Shown piece by piece: positions 1 to 9,692 of a stretch of DNA of 64,000 nucleotides. Positions within the stretch are counted from its first letter, which is position 1. The number at the start of each line of letters is the position of its first letter. This DNA is from Oscillatoriaceae cyanobacterium M7585_C2015_266. GTDB lineage: Bacteria; Cyanobacteriota; Cyanobacteriia; Cyanobacteriales; Oscillatoriaceae. Where the stretch lies: assembly GCA_015295835.1 (NCBI GenBank), contig DVEG01000026.1, positions 1-64,000 of the forward strand, given 5' to 3'. Below the pieces are notes generated by a model. It did no database searches and was not told where the DNA came from. It worked only from the letters and a program-made list of their open reading frames with translations. Position numbers and translations under genes: made by a program.

Positions 1-2643
1 CGTAACATTACTAGGTCCTGCATTACTGACAGTAATAGTATAAGAAATCGTACCTCCAGGAGTGACACTTGTTTGATTAGTAGTTTTGACAATACTGAGA
101 TCAGCCGATGGCAGTGTGACGGTATTTGTGACAGTAGAGCTATTGTTGTTGGTATCGCTTTCTCCGGGCGTTGCTACATTGGCAGAGTTAGAAACTTCTC
201 CGGGAGTGGTGGGATTTACAGTAAGATTAATAACACTACTAGCACCTGGTGCTAATGGCCCTGGATTAGTACAGGTAACTGTTTGTCCGACTGCATTGCA
301 AGTCCATCCTGTGCCGCTAGCGGAGACAAAAGTAAGACCTGTGGGTAAAGTATCAACAACTGTAATTGTACCCGTTGTCGGACCAGCAGTTGCAGCATTG
401 GTGACAGTAATGGTATAAGTGCCATTTTGTCCGACTGTAAAGTTGCCTGTGTGGGTTTTGGTAATGGTTAAATCAGGAGGAGGATTAATAACAGTCGGAT
501 CAGTGGCAGTGTTATTACCGGTATTCGTTTCCCCTGGAGTAGAAACATTGGCAGTATTGTTGCCGCTACCTGCAGCCGTGGCATTCACCGTCAGAATAAG
601 TTGACTGCTCCCACCAGCAGGTAATGGCCCTGGATTAGTACAGGTAACTGTTTGTCCGACTGCATTGCAAGTCCATCCTGTGCCGCTAGCGGAGACAAAA
701 GTAAGACCTGTGGGCAAAGTATCAACAACTGTAATTGTACCCGTTGTCGGACCAGCAGTTGCAGCATTGGTGACAGTAATGGTATAAGTGCCATTTTGTC
801 CGACTGTAAAGTTGCCTGTGTGGGTTTTGGTAATGGTTAAATCAGGAGGAGGTACAACATTAAATGTTCCTGTCTGAGATACACTGGGAAAATAAGTCCA
901 CAAATCTAATCCTTTTACGTCGCCAAAAGAACCTGTGCAGGGAGTATTAGTATTACCACCAGTAGCAGTACCAAATTGGCGATAGGAACTATTGACAACG
1001 GAATCAAAACCGTTAATAGGATCACTTCTACCTGGAAATCCTGGAGCACCTGGAGGAGGATTGATTCCACAACCCTGTATGGTTATAGGGGTTCCATTTT
1101 TGGTTACATAATTCCTGTCGTTAAAAAATGCTACCGAATTTCCTAGGGGATGGGCAGCAGGGGGATTGATAAGAGTAATGCTTGGTCCTCCCTGTGTGCT
1201 ATTTTCTACATCTAAGAGCGGAAAGTGATATTCACCAGCCCGAACTGTAACCCGTGTTTGATAGTTGCTGCCAATTGGAAAAAAGTTACCACTATTATCT
1301 TTACCATCCCAGGTAACTGATTGAGGACCAGGTGCGCTCATGATTCCGCGCAATACCCTATTTAAAGGGTTGGCTGGGTCGAAGTCGGTGCTGCCACTAC
1401 CTTTTATAATTAATTCGTAAGTTCCTGATATGTTGCTATTAAAATTAAAAGTTCCGCCTGTATTTACATAACTACTACCGCTGCCAGCAGTTCCCACAAA
1501 GTTAGGAGTAGATACTGTTGGAGTAGTTGGTGCTGTCGGAATACCGAGAGCAATTAATACTTTTTCTGCTTCTACCGCGATGCTTGGATTCTTTAAATCA
1601 CTAAAAAAGATGGGAAACTTAGGACGTGCTAAACTAACTCCACCGTCAAGGGAAGAGAGGAGAGCATCGTTGCCGCGGACATCGTGGTAAAGTGGTGTTA
1701 CTCCATCACTGTCAAGGAACCCTTCTAGGTTCCCATATACCATAAAGCCATTGGGGTCTATTCCTCTAAAATCTGTTTGATATCTGTAACCGTCTGTAGT
1801 TACGACATAGACGGTGGAATTAACAGGTCGTCCATTGTTTCCGGTAAATAAACTGAGAGCGTAAGTAAATAAACGTCCATTTATATCTGTAGTAGAAGTA
1901 AGAGAGTTTCTGACTGTGACATCCCAGCTAGAAACTGTTGAGAGCTGATTACTATTGAAGTTATTTGGATGATCGGGAATAGATCCAGTAACATCTCCGG
2001 GACCAGGATTAACATTAGTATTGAACCCATTTGGTCCGTATATAACTATATCGTAAATTCCGGTTATAGGTGCTTGGTAGAAGCAAGGAACGTAACCGTT
2101 AATAACAATATTTCCTGGTGTGGCTGTTGCAGGGTTTATAATTGTATCAGGTCCTGCTAATTCTTGAGCACGACTGGTGATTTTTCCTTGATTTGGGTTT
2201 CCTGTTGATGTTCTTTGATTTAGGCAGCTAAAACTGGGGGTAGTTGGAATGGTTTCACTGCCAATGCTGCCGGTAACTAAACCAGGATTGTATACTAGTA
2301 TATCGCCTTTTTGTCCATTTGTGCCTAATACGTCAACTGCGCTTGAACCTAGGAGAATATATTCTCCTGCTTGAGCGTAGACTTTTAGTAGGGTTCGGCG
2401 CTGTAAAATTCCACCCCAAAGATTGCTGGATATATTAGAAGTGCGCCACTCTAAGTTGGCTCTAAAACCGGTAGCAGTGGCAGGATACAAATTTCTGCTG
2501 CCTTCGGCGTTTACTGGTTGGATGTTAATGCCGACTGCGCAGGTTGAAGCGGCTATAGCGATCGCTACATTTTTAGCAACAGTTTTAGCAAAAGGCGGAA
2601 GCGGATTTGTATTATTTTTTGTTTCAGTGCGGTTTATTTCCAT
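1..2643 (-). CDS. secreted DUF11-repeat surface protein (3' end outside window)
   Basis: The reading frame is open from an ATG at 2643 to base 1 (881 codons), so the C-terminus lies outside the window. Residues 1-47 look like a long signal peptide with a hydrophobic stretch ending near PVNAEG. The N-terminal two thirds is a Ser/Thr/Asn/Gly-rich exoprotein region. From about residue 600 it becomes tandem DUF11-type beta-sandwich repeats (for example DLTITKTHTGNFTVGQNGTY) with a 123-residue period. Two repeats share 231 nearly identical bases. It is the last visible gene of a minus-strand operon and its ATG overlaps the end of the beta-barrel gene by 10 bp, which suggests translational coupling. 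Function is unknown; DUF11 proteins are usually cell-surface or envelope proteins. The function is inferred; the frame and the repeats are seen directly. Confidence 0.8.
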   Translation of the reverse strand, partial: MEINRTETKNNTNPLPPFAKTVAKNVAIAIAASTCAVGINIQPVNAEGSRNLYPATATGFRANLEWRTSNISSNLWGGILQRRTLLKVYAQAGEYILLGSSAVDVLGTNGQKGDILVYNPGLVTGSIGSETIPTTPSFSCLNQRTSTGNPNQGKITSRAQELAGPDTIINPATATPGNIVINGYVPCFYQAPITGIYDIVIYGPNGFNTNVNPGPGDVTGSIPDHPNNFNSNQLSTVSSWDVTVRNSLTSTTDINGRLFTYALSLFTGNNGRPVNSTVYVVTTDGYRYQTDFRGIDPNGFMVYGNLEGFLDSDGVTPLYHDVRGNDALLSSLDGGVSLARPKFPIFFSDLKNPSIAVEAEKVLIALGIPTAPTTPTVSTPNFVGTAGSGSSYVNTGGTFNFNSNISGTYELIIKGSGSTDFDPANPLNRVLRGIMSAPGPQSVTWDGKDNSGNFFPIGSNYQTRVTVRAGEYHFPLLDVENSTQGGPSITLINPPAAHPLGNSVAFFNDRNYVTKNGTPITIQGCGINPPPGAPGFPGRSDPINGFDSVVNSSYRQFGTATGGNTNTPCTGSFGDVKGLDLWTYFPSVSQTGTFNVVPPPDLTITKTHTGNFTVGQNGTYTITVTNAATAGPTTGTITVVDTLPTGLTFVSASGTGWTCNAVGQTVTCTNPGPLPAGGSSQLILTVNATAAGSGNNTANVSTPGETNTGNNTATDPTVINPPPDLTITKTHTGNFTVGQNGTYTITVTNAATAGPTTGTITVVDTLPTGLTFVSASGTGWTCNAVGQTVTCTNPGPLAPGASSVINLTVNPTTPGEVSNSANVATPGESDTNNNSSTVTNTVTLPSADLSIVKTTNQTSVTPGGTISYTITVSNAGPSNVT
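253..852. repeat. 231-bp near-identical direct repeat inside the DUF11 gene
   Basis: Bases 253-483 recur at 622-852 (offset 369 bp, or 123 codons). I found one difference, t346 versus c715, which is synonymous (Leu TTA/TTG). The 138 bp between the copies is clearly diverged from the 138 bp before the first copy, so only part of the protein repeat unit is homogenised. Confidence 0.9.
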
Positions 2644-5600
2644 TTCTTCTCGCCTCCTGAAGCATACTGTTGGCTGAGTTGTGAATGCTGAATACTAAGT
2701 TTTAAAGGAGTCTCTGGGTTCACTTTGCTTTCTTGTGGCGGTGCAGGTATGGGTTTTTGTAATCCAAATCCACTAAATAGCTCGTTGAGTTTTACGGTTA
2801 AACCTAAATAAGCGCCGCTAGAATTGCGGGAGTTGTCAAAATCGCGATCGCTAACATTTCCAAATGCATATCCGGCAGCTAATCTCAAATTCGGTGTCAA
2901 ATAATACCCCGCCTCCAATGCAAATCCTGTTTCATCATATCCATCTGCCGGCTGACTTATCCATCGTGCTTCTCCCACTAAATCCCACTGATATCCTAAT
3001 CGATATGTTGCTCGCGCTTGCGCTAGCGTCACTGTGCTACTACCTACTAAATCATCAGCGAAGAAAGAGGTACTATTGCGTAGCGCTGCTTTACCATAAA
3101 ATTCCCATCGCCAGTTTGGCGCATATATTGCCTCTAAAGCAAAAGTATGATCTTTATAGCCGGTACCGTTATCAAAAAGTATCGTATCAGGAGTTGTAGA
3201 AGGATTATTACGATATTCATATCGCAACAGAGCATTAAATTTATCGCTATCTGGATCTCGATAAGCTAGCCCTATTCGCAAATTCACCGTATTCCCTAAA
3301 TCTTCTAAAAGTTGGTTAGATGAGGAGGCTTGAGTAAATCGCGCTAGTGCTGTTAAAGCGCGGGAAATTTTACCATTTGCTGTTGCTGATATCACTGTGT
3401 TGCTCCCTGCGGATGAGGTGCGATGTTCGAGTCTTGCTGATGCTTGGAAATCGGGGCTGCCGGTGTATTGTAATCCAATACTAAAGTTGTCTCCGCCGCG
3501 TACACCTAACGCTGATGCACCTCTTCCATAAGCGTAGGGTTGTGCGAATCTTACACCTGCGCCGGTTTTACCAAATAAATCTCCAAAAATGCGTTCATAA
3601 CTGGCGTCTAGTCGTAATCCAGGTGCGAGCGTCCAACCTTGTCGGATTCCTACTGCTCCTGTCATGGCTTGGGCGTTAACCATTCCGAAACGCCCGGTGA
3701 GAGTGGTATCTTCTCCTAATTTGTAATCTCCGAAGAAATCTAAACTGGTAATTGAATCGCTTTTAAATTGGCTACCGCTAAAGAAGATATGACTTAATCT
3801 TACTGCGATTCCGGGAGATACTGCCCAATCTAATGCTAATATGGTGCGATCGGGATATACTAAATCTTGTTTCGAGGAAAGATTAAGTTCATTTTGTGCT
3901 CGAAAAGTAAGGGTGTCAGTCAGTTGATATGTTAGACGTGATCGCAGTTGCGACGAGTTTGTTCTTAATTTATTAATTGGGCGATTATCTTCCCGGTAGC
4001 GATTAATATAGTCAAACTCCAAAGTTACATCTTCCCCTATTTGCTGTATTAATCCTGCAGATATCGTTCGCAGAGAATTATCTACCCGACTTCCTGGCAA
4101 TGGTTCGAATCTCGGTTCAAATAAATCTGCAAAGGATGTCAGTTGGCGCGGCGCAATTCCTTCGTTTCGTTCAAAATCATATTGAAATCTTAACTGTGTT
4201 GTAGGCGAAACTTTTGCTAGTGCCAGTGCTCCATATCGGGTTTGCCCTGGTACAAAACTTGTTGTTGCTGTATTGGAAAATCCAGTATCGGTAGAGCGGT
4301 AATATAATCTGCCGGTAAAATCTGTTCCCAAACGCCCGTTTAATTCAAATCTGTAGGCGTTGCCACTGACAAAGCCTAAAATTTCTGATTCATTATTAGA
4401 ATGGGCGTATTCTGCTATTAATTCGCCATATTTTCCGAATGAAATAAAAGCATCGGCTCCATAAAGCTCAAAATCACGTACGCCTTGATTTTCTCGCCAA
4501 TAAGTGGCGCCTATCCAAGAAGAGTTATCGTAATTTCGCGATAAATGATACTGTATGCGCCCGCCATAAATATTTGTATCTCTGCCTTTTCCTTCAAATT
4601 GATAGGTGGCGACTATCCGACGCATTAATACTGTGCCGCTGGGATCTATATCTATACGCAATATTGGGCGGCGAAATAATAGTGTACCGCGATCGTAATC
4701 AATTTCATAATCGGTACCGCGAATAACTTGTTGTCGGTAAAGTACTGTACCGGGGCGATCGAAATCTTCTGCTTCAATAAATATATTTTCGCTGCCGGGT
4801 ATGATTAAACGGCGAGAGAGGAAATAATAACCACTGGTGCCGTCGGGTATGATTGTATCCCGCTGAAATCCTTCTATGTCGGGGCTATAAAAACCGGTAA
4901 TTTGGAAATTGCCTAGATTATAATTGGCTTTAAAGCCGTGAAGCGATCGCGATATACCGGTAAATTCTTGGGAAGTTCTAGTAAATTCTGCCATCCCATA
5001 ATCGCCCCACATAAAATAATCTGGCTCTGCTCCAAGCAAAGAAGGGGAGCGTTCAAATCTTAAGTATAAACTATCCCGGGAAGGTGTCACTGTTTCTCGC
5101 GAGCAATTATCTCCGTAAATCGGATATGTCTGTTCGTAAAATTGAACATCTCGAAATAGCCGACTGTTAAATCCTTCACAACTCTGATTTAAAGTGCGAT
5201 CGCTACTATATGCTCCCGTAAACAGCCACTCGCCAATTGCTCCTGTTGCAAACGTACCCCCCCTGATATTCAATTCATACTTATTATCTCCATCTGCTGG
5301 CAGAAACTCCTGAAAACTTCCCCAAAAATTAGTACTCCGTCGCCCAAAACGTAAATCTATAACCCCTGTTGCCAAACTAGGGCGCAAATTCGTTTCAAAC
5401 TCTAATTGCGTAAACGCTTCTAATTGAAAATTAAAATTCGGTGCTTTCGGCTTTGGATTTTGAGTTGCTGCTCGAATCCGCACTCTTCCTGCTTCAATTC
5501 CTGACTGCAAAGTCGCCGAAAATAATCCCCTAGTTGCTTTCACCTGAAAACCAGGTTGAGCAGGCTCTTCATCTTCACCGATAAATTTACCAGCACTAGT

Positions 5601-6479
5601 AGTAAGCGTCACTATTGCATCTCGATTTGAGCGATTACCTCTTTCATCTAGCAACTCCCCACGCACCGTTGCAGTCGAACGCCCGTCTGCAGGTATGCGA
5701 GTTTCTACTGTCTCTACTTTTATTTGTGCTGGTGCTCCCACTACGAATATTGTTACTGTTTCGGTTATTTCTTTTTCGTCTGATACTGAGAGCTTATTTT
5801 CTCCCTCTTTTAACGGCACTCCGTACCAGATTTGTGTAGTCATTCCTGTACTGGTGTCTACTTCTGTACGACCAATTAATTTTGGATCTACTATTTCTCC
5901 ATTCACCCGTAATTCCACTTGCTCTAGCTGTGAGGGAAATTGTATGGTTATGGTAGCAGCGGGTATGTCTAAAACAGTGCCATTGGCAGGAGCAAGAATT
6001 TTCAGGATTTTGCCGGGATTGGAGGATTGGGGGATTTGTGTTTCTGTTTTTTGTTCTTCTTTTGGCCCATCCGTATTTGTACTTACTATTAAATTTGTGT
6101 CGCGTGCCTGGGCAAAATTGCTATTTTGACTGTTATCTTCTCTGCTATGTTGTCTTGCAGTGTTAATGCTATATTCTTTCTTTAGTAATGGTTTTAATGT
6201 ATTATTTTCTGCTTTTTCTGCTGCTAAGAGTGAAGTTTTGGCAATAGTATGCCCATTTTTACATGCTATATTAGTTGAGTTTTGGCAATTTGTCAAGTTT
6301 TGTGCTGAAAAATTTATTAAATTATTGTGAGAAAATTCTTCTACTAAGTTGTTGTTTGATGGGAATACAAGGTTGGTATTTTGTTCTGTAATAAGTGCAG
6401 TAGCTTGAGCGCATTTGGCGAATGCTCCGGTAATGCTAAGAATAAGAATTAGTTTGAGATTTAAGTTGTAGTTTTTCAT
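2634..6479 (-). CDS. Ig-domain plus outer-membrane beta-barrel protein
   Basis: The protein has 1281 residues. A signal peptide covers about residues 1-26. A low-complexity Asn/Thr-rich linker follows to about 150, then two Ig-like domains at about 155-260 and 262-350. The second has the invasin/Big_1 style sequence IPADGRSTATVRGELLDERG. The rest (about 370-1245) is alternating beta strands rich in Tyr, Arg, Gly and Asp, typical of a large outer-membrane barrel. A segment near residue 600 reads VIRGTDYEIDYDRGTLLF; it resembles the Gly-x-Asp-Tyr-x-Ile-Asp-Tyr motif I associate with SprA-like outer-membrane proteins, which is a family-level inference. Its start overlaps the upstream stop by 4 bp (ATGA), and its end overlaps the downstream DUF11 gene by 10 bp. 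A role as anchor or exporter of the neighbouring DUF11 proteins is a hypothesis. Confidence 0.8.
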   Translation of the reverse strand: MKNYNLNLKLILILSITGAFAKCAQATALITEQNTNLVFPSNNNLVEEFSHNNLINFSAQNLTNCQNSTNIACKNGHTIAKTSLLAAEKAENNTLKPLLKKEYSINTARQHSREDNSQNSNFAQARDTNLIVSTNTDGPKEEQKTETQIPQSSNPGKILKILAPANGTVLDIPAATITIQFPSQLEQVELRVNGEIVDPKLIGRTEVDTSTGMTTQIWYGVPLKEGENKLSVSDEKEITETVTIFVVGAPAQIKVETVETRIPADGRSTATVRGELLDERGNRSNRDAIVTLTTSAGKFIGEDEEPAQPGFQVKATRGLFSATLQSGIEAGRVRIRAATQNPKPKAPNFNFQLEAFTQLEFETNLRPSLATGVIDLRFGRRSTNFWGSFQEFLPADGDNKYELNIRGGTFATGAIGEWLFTGAYSSDRTLNQSCEGFNSRLFRDVQFYEQTYPIYGDNCSRETVTPSRDSLYLRFERSPSLLGAEPDYFMWGDYGMAEFTRTSQEFTGISRSLHGFKANYNLGNFQITGFYSPDIEGFQRDTIIPDGTSGYYFLSRRLIIPGSENIFIEAEDFDRPGTVLYRQQVIRGTDYEIDYDRGTLLFRRPILRIDIDPSGTVLMRRIVATYQFEGKGRDTNIYGGRIQYHLSRNYDNSSWIGATYWRENQGVRDFELYGADAFISFGKYGELIAEYAHSNNESEILGFVSGNAYRFELNGRLGTDFTGRLYYRSTDTGFSNTATTSFVPGQTRYGALALAKVSPTTQLRFQYDFERNEGIAPRQLTSFADLFEPRFEPLPGSRVDNSLRTISAGLIQQIGEDVTLEFDYINRYREDNRPINKLRTNSSQLRSRLTYQLTDTLTFRAQNELNLSSKQDLVYPDRTILALDWAVSPGIAVRLSHIFFSGSQFKSDSITSLDFFGDYKLGEDTTLTGRFGMVNAQAMTGAVGIRQGWTLAPGLRLDASYERIFGDLFGKTGAGVRFAQPYAYGRGASALGVRGGDNFSIGLQYTGSPDFQASARLEHRTSSAGSNTVISATANGKISRALTALARFTQASSSNQLLEDLGNTVNLRIGLAYRDPDSDKFNALLRYEYRNNPSTTPDTILFDNGTGYKDHTFALEAIYAPNWRWEFYGKAALRNSTSFFADDLVGSSTVTLAQARATYRLGYQWDLVGEARWISQPADGYDETGFALEAGYYLTPNLRLAAGYAFGNVSDRDFDNSRNSSGAYLGLTVKLNELFSGFGLQKPIPAPPQESKVNPETPLKLSIQHSQLSQQYASGGEKKWK

Positions 6480-9058
6480 CGGTTGCCCTCCTCCCCAAGT
6501 GGAGCGATCGCAAAATTCATTCTCACAAGCCCGCCTGGCTGTAAATGTACTAATCTCGATTGGCTATTTCTTTCGATAAAATAGCGATTGGGGGCAATTT
6601 GATAACCGGGAACGCTTGTTAAATCGAGAACGGCAGTACGATAACCAGGAAGTGCATTGATAACGGAAAATAAACCGTTTTCATCGGTGACAATACGGTT
6701 GCCGTCATCAGTGAAAATGACTGCGTTGGGCACTCCAGGTTCTCCTTCTTGTTGTTCACCGTCAAAGTTTTTATCGATAAATACACGCCCAATTATGGTG
6801 CCGCAATTAGAAACTATTCCAGGACGAATGACGATTCGGTGAATAGCAGGACCGTCTTTTACACTCCCTCCGTTGTCAGTACGAATACCATTGACGATCG
6901 CTGAATTACGCCCGTTACCTCTTAAGGCGTCAGGAGTAAGTCTGACGGCATAAACAATTTCTAGAATTTCTCCAGGAGGAAGAATTAATTCGGGAGCTGT
7001 AAAGTTAATTGTGGAGCCAGATTGGCTGACAACAATGTTTACTGGTTGATTGTTCAATTGTCCTCGCACTGAGTTGGCACGGAAAGTAAAACCAAAAGGC
7101 AGTTGATCTGTAATATTCAAATTGGTAATAGAAGTTGAGGAAAGATTGCGAATGGAAAGACGATAAAGAGCAGTGTCTCCAGGTTCAGCAGCAGCGCGAT
7201 CGCCTGTTTTAATAATTGATATAGCAGCTTCGTCGCAGGTGCTTGTATTTAAATCAAATACCCCTAAATTCAATCCTATTTTTTCACCATCACTAATCTC
7301 AATAGTGCCGCTAATAGAAGTGCGCCCGTCGGTAGCACTAATCGGATTGCCATCTAGTGAAGTAGCGGTATAATTAACTCGATTATTTACTGTCTCACCA
7401 ATATCAATACGAATACGTCGCTCCTGATAATTTGAACCTCTGGGAGGAGAAACTCGCAAAATATACTGTTTACCAGCCGTCAGTTGTCCACGTTCTACAT
7501 CGAGCAAGAAATTATAAATTCCTTCTTCCCCATTAGTTAAGAAAAAGGGATTGCTATTTTCTCTGTTAGGTGCTAGCCCTTCTTTAATATTGTTGTTGGG
7601 AATATCTGGTACTTCCGTGGGTGTCAAATCTAATAATTTACCTAAACTCGTACCCGTAGGATCGGCAGTGTTTACTTCGTGTAAAGCAACACTGAAGCCT
7701 GTATAATCAGGCAAAATTTCTCCCACACAACCAGTAATTCTGCCCAAAGGATCTCTCAGAGGTTGTGATGTGACTACGGGAGGAATAATTACTGTTTGTG
7801 GTACAGAAATTTGCTCTTGTGGATTGCCAATATCAACGGTGACGCTAGTACCAGTTGTAGGTGCCGGATTTACCTGTACTATTACGTCTATATTTACTTG
7901 CCCACCAGGAGGTATGATGATATCGGTAGGAGTAGTAACCGGTATAGATGGTGTGGGAGTTGGTGTGGGAGTTGGTGTGGGTTCTGGTGTGGGTTCTGGT
8001 GTGGGTTCTGGTATGGGTTCTGGTGTGGGTTCTGGTATGGGTTCTGGTATGGGAGTTGGCGGGCAATCAACTATAGCAAATGAACCGGTTTGGAAATTTA
8101 CTAAGCTATATTGAATGCCTTTAACAGTACCTCCCTTGACGCCTTGTTTTTGAAGGGTGTTGGGATCGGGAATAACAAATCGGATAGATGTGTTGCCAGG
8201 GTTAATGACTAGGAATTGAAATTGTAATACGTCTCCCTGCCGTATGCCTGTGCTAATACCCCGCCGTAAAGCGTTTATTTCGCGGATGAAATTATCTCGC
8301 AGTTGAGATAATAATTCGGCTTTGTTGGGAACACTGCTGACGAGCGCTTGATATACTGTTTCAAAGGCTTGATTGACTGGAGTCTCTCCCGTCGCTGCTC
8401 TTAAAGAAGTTATCGCTGCTTGGGTGGCTATTTCTGCTTCTGTTTCTGTTAACCCGGCAATTACTAAACGATTTTTAAATAAGTTTGAGATTATTATAAC
8501 TGCAATTTCTTGCGCACTGTTGCGATTTAATCCTTTTATAATTTCTGCTTTTGTCGGTACTGCTTGCACTACTGCATCTCTGGCTGCGATCGCTAATTTT
8601 CTAAATGAAGAATCTGTCGGTTGAGATGCTAGTGTTACTATTACAGCAATAACTGCTCGCGTCGCTTCTTCTCTTGTAAATCCTAATCTTACTAATTCAT
8701 CTGCTAAAGCCCCCGCAAATACTCCTGTCGCTTGATTATTACTACTATCTTTTACTCCCCCAGGTGTGATTGTAAATGGTCCTCTTCCTACTAATCCTAA
8801 ATTCGCTGGATTGCTCGTTCCATTTATGATTTGAGCATTTACAGAATCCCTGTATGTAAAATTACTTTGATTCTGTAATATTATCCCCGGCACAACACAT
8901 TTTTGCTCCTGCGCCCGCACACTGCTGGTAAAAATTACAGCCGAAATCGGAAGTAGTAAACAAGCAATAGAAAGAATGGGAAAGTTAGAAACTTTTAACC
9001 TTGTTTCCTCTTTCCAATGTAGACTTTTGACTTCTGATTTCGAGCGCGTGCGAATCAC
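6476..9058 (-). CDS. secreted DUF11/SdrD-B-like protein with Pro-Glu/Thr-Pro linker
   Basis: The protein has 860 residues. The GTG start is supported by AGGAG about 9 bases upstream. A hydrophobic signal segment ends near residue 50 (SSVRAQEQ). Residues about 50-330 form an unknown exported domain. Residues 334-369 are a low-complexity Pro-Glu/Pro-Thr linker encoded by a 6/12-bp microsatellite. A DUF11-like domain starts near 618 (GDTALYRLSIRNLSSTSITN). An SdrD B-like or carboxypeptidase-regulatory-like fold lies at about 756-815 (GRVFIDKNFDGEQQEGEPGV), whose Asp-rich loop is typical of calcium-binding B domains. It is 62 bp after the 179-residue gene and overlaps the beta-barrel gene by 4 bp. 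It is probably an envelope or extracellular protein; the specific role is unknown. Confidence 0.82.
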   Translation of the reverse strand: MIRTRSKSEVKSLHWKEETRLKVSNFPILSIACLLLPISAVIFTSSVRAQEQKCVVPGIILQNQSNFTYRDSVNAQIINGTSNPANLGLVGRGPFTITPGGVKDSSNNQATGVFAGALADELVRLGFTREEATRAVIAVIVTLASQPTDSSFRKLAIAARDAVVQAVPTKAEIIKGLNRNSAQEIAVIIISNLFKNRLVIAGLTETEAEIATQAAITSLRAATGETPVNQAFETVYQALVSSVPNKAELLSQLRDNFIREINALRRGISTGIRQGDVLQFQFLVINPGNTSIRFVIPDPNTLQKQGVKGGTVKGIQYSLVNFQTGSFAIVDCPPTPIPEPIPEPTPEPIPEPTPEPTPEPTPTPTPTPTPSIPVTTPTDIIIPPGGQVNIDVIVQVNPAPTTGTSVTVDIGNPQEQISVPQTVIIPPVVTSQPLRDPLGRITGCVGEILPDYTGFSVALHEVNTADPTGTSLGKLLDLTPTEVPDIPNNNIKEGLAPNRENSNPFFLTNGEEGIYNFLLDVERGQLTAGKQYILRVSPPRGSNYQERRIRIDIGETVNNRVNYTATSLDGNPISATDGRTSISGTIEISDGEKIGLNLGVFDLNTSTCDEAAISIIKTGDRAAAEPGDTALYRLSIRNLSSTSITNLNITDQLPFGFTFRANSVRGQLNNQPVNIVVSQSGSTINFTAPELILPPGEILEIVYAVRLTPDALRGNGRNSAIVNGIRTDNGGSVKDGPAIHRIVIRPGIVSNCGTIIGRVFIDKNFDGEQQEGEPGVPNAVIFTDDGNRIVTDENGLFSVINALPGYRTAVLDLTSVPGYQIAPNRYFIERNSQSRLVHLQPGGLVRMNFAIAPLGEEGNR
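7950..8056 (-). repeat. in-frame Pro-Glu/Pro-Thr microsatellite
   Basis: The plus strand reads as repeats of gtgggttctggt and gtgggagttggt. On the coding strand this gives alternating Pro-Thr, Pro-Glu and Pro-Ile pairs. Unit lengths of 6 and 12 bp are multiples of three, so slippage would change linker length without breaking the frame. Confidence 0.9.
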
Positions 9059-9120
9059 TGGCTATCACTCCTAGTTAAGCCTTGGGCAAAATGGTATTAT
9101 AGAAATAACTTGAAAACCCA

Positions 9121-9660
9121 CTAGCGAACTCTCACTTGATAACTCGCTTCTAATTCTGAAGCTGCGAGCGCTCCTTCAAATATCCAGCGAATATGAGTAT
9201 ACTGAGAAGCAGGAGCTGGTTTTTTTTCCACAGAGCCATCTGTATTTATTACTTCGATTGTGGGATTCGCCGTAAAAGTCTTACCGCCATCAATACTATA
9301 AGTAATTTTCGCTCGATTCCCTCTCGCCGAATTTAATACATACACTGTCTGTTGTGGTATCGGCTGGGTAAGTACAAAATTTTTTACTTCGCCGCTATTA
9401 TTAACGCTCCGCAAAATATAGCGAATCACGTCTCCTGGCTGTACAATTGTATTATCTGTTATTTTCTGCCAAGAAACTCTCTCTTCTCCTTGTTGATTTC
9501 TTACCACTACTTGTTTTTCTGCCTCTAGGCGCAATTGAAATGGTGTCTGTGCCAATGCAGGTAAATTTATATATAAAAAAATTATCTGTATTGCTCCTAT
9601 GAAGCTACAGGCTTTATATAATTTTTCTTTAATTCCCCTAAATAATGGTAGATGTTTCAT
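9121..9660 (-). CDS. small secreted DUF11-like protein
   Basis: The protein has 179 residues. The ATG at 9660 is preceded by AGGGG at good spacing. Hydrophobic residues about 18-37 (IQIIFLYINLPALAQ) look like a signal peptide, with cleavage after Ala-Gln. The mature protein is a single beta-rich domain of DUF11 type: VQPGDVIRYILRSVNNSGEV is the typical strand pair, and FVLTQPIPQQTVYV the following one. It lies between two larger DUF11 genes (32 bp upstream gap, 62 bp downstream gap), so it belongs to the same operon. As a one-domain protein it could be a subunit or periplasmic partner of the larger proteins; this is inference. Confidence 0.75.
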   Translation of the reverse strand: MKHLPLFRGIKEKLYKACSFIGAIQIIFLYINLPALAQTPFQLRLEAEKQVVVRNQQGEERVSWQKITDNTIVQPGDVIRYILRSVNNSGEVKNFVLTQPIPQQTVYVLNSARGNRAKITYSIDGGKTFTANPTIEVINTDGSVEKKPAPASQYTHIRWIFEGALAASELEASYQVRVR

Positions 9661-9692
9661 CGCCTAACCCCTAAAATTACTGTTTTTAATTT

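Noticed and set aside
7770-8114. Open plus-strand frames of 73-114 codons over the microsatellite
   Set aside because: They are frame shadows of the Pro-Glu/Thr repeat, which lacks stops in all frames; the real gene is on the minus strand.
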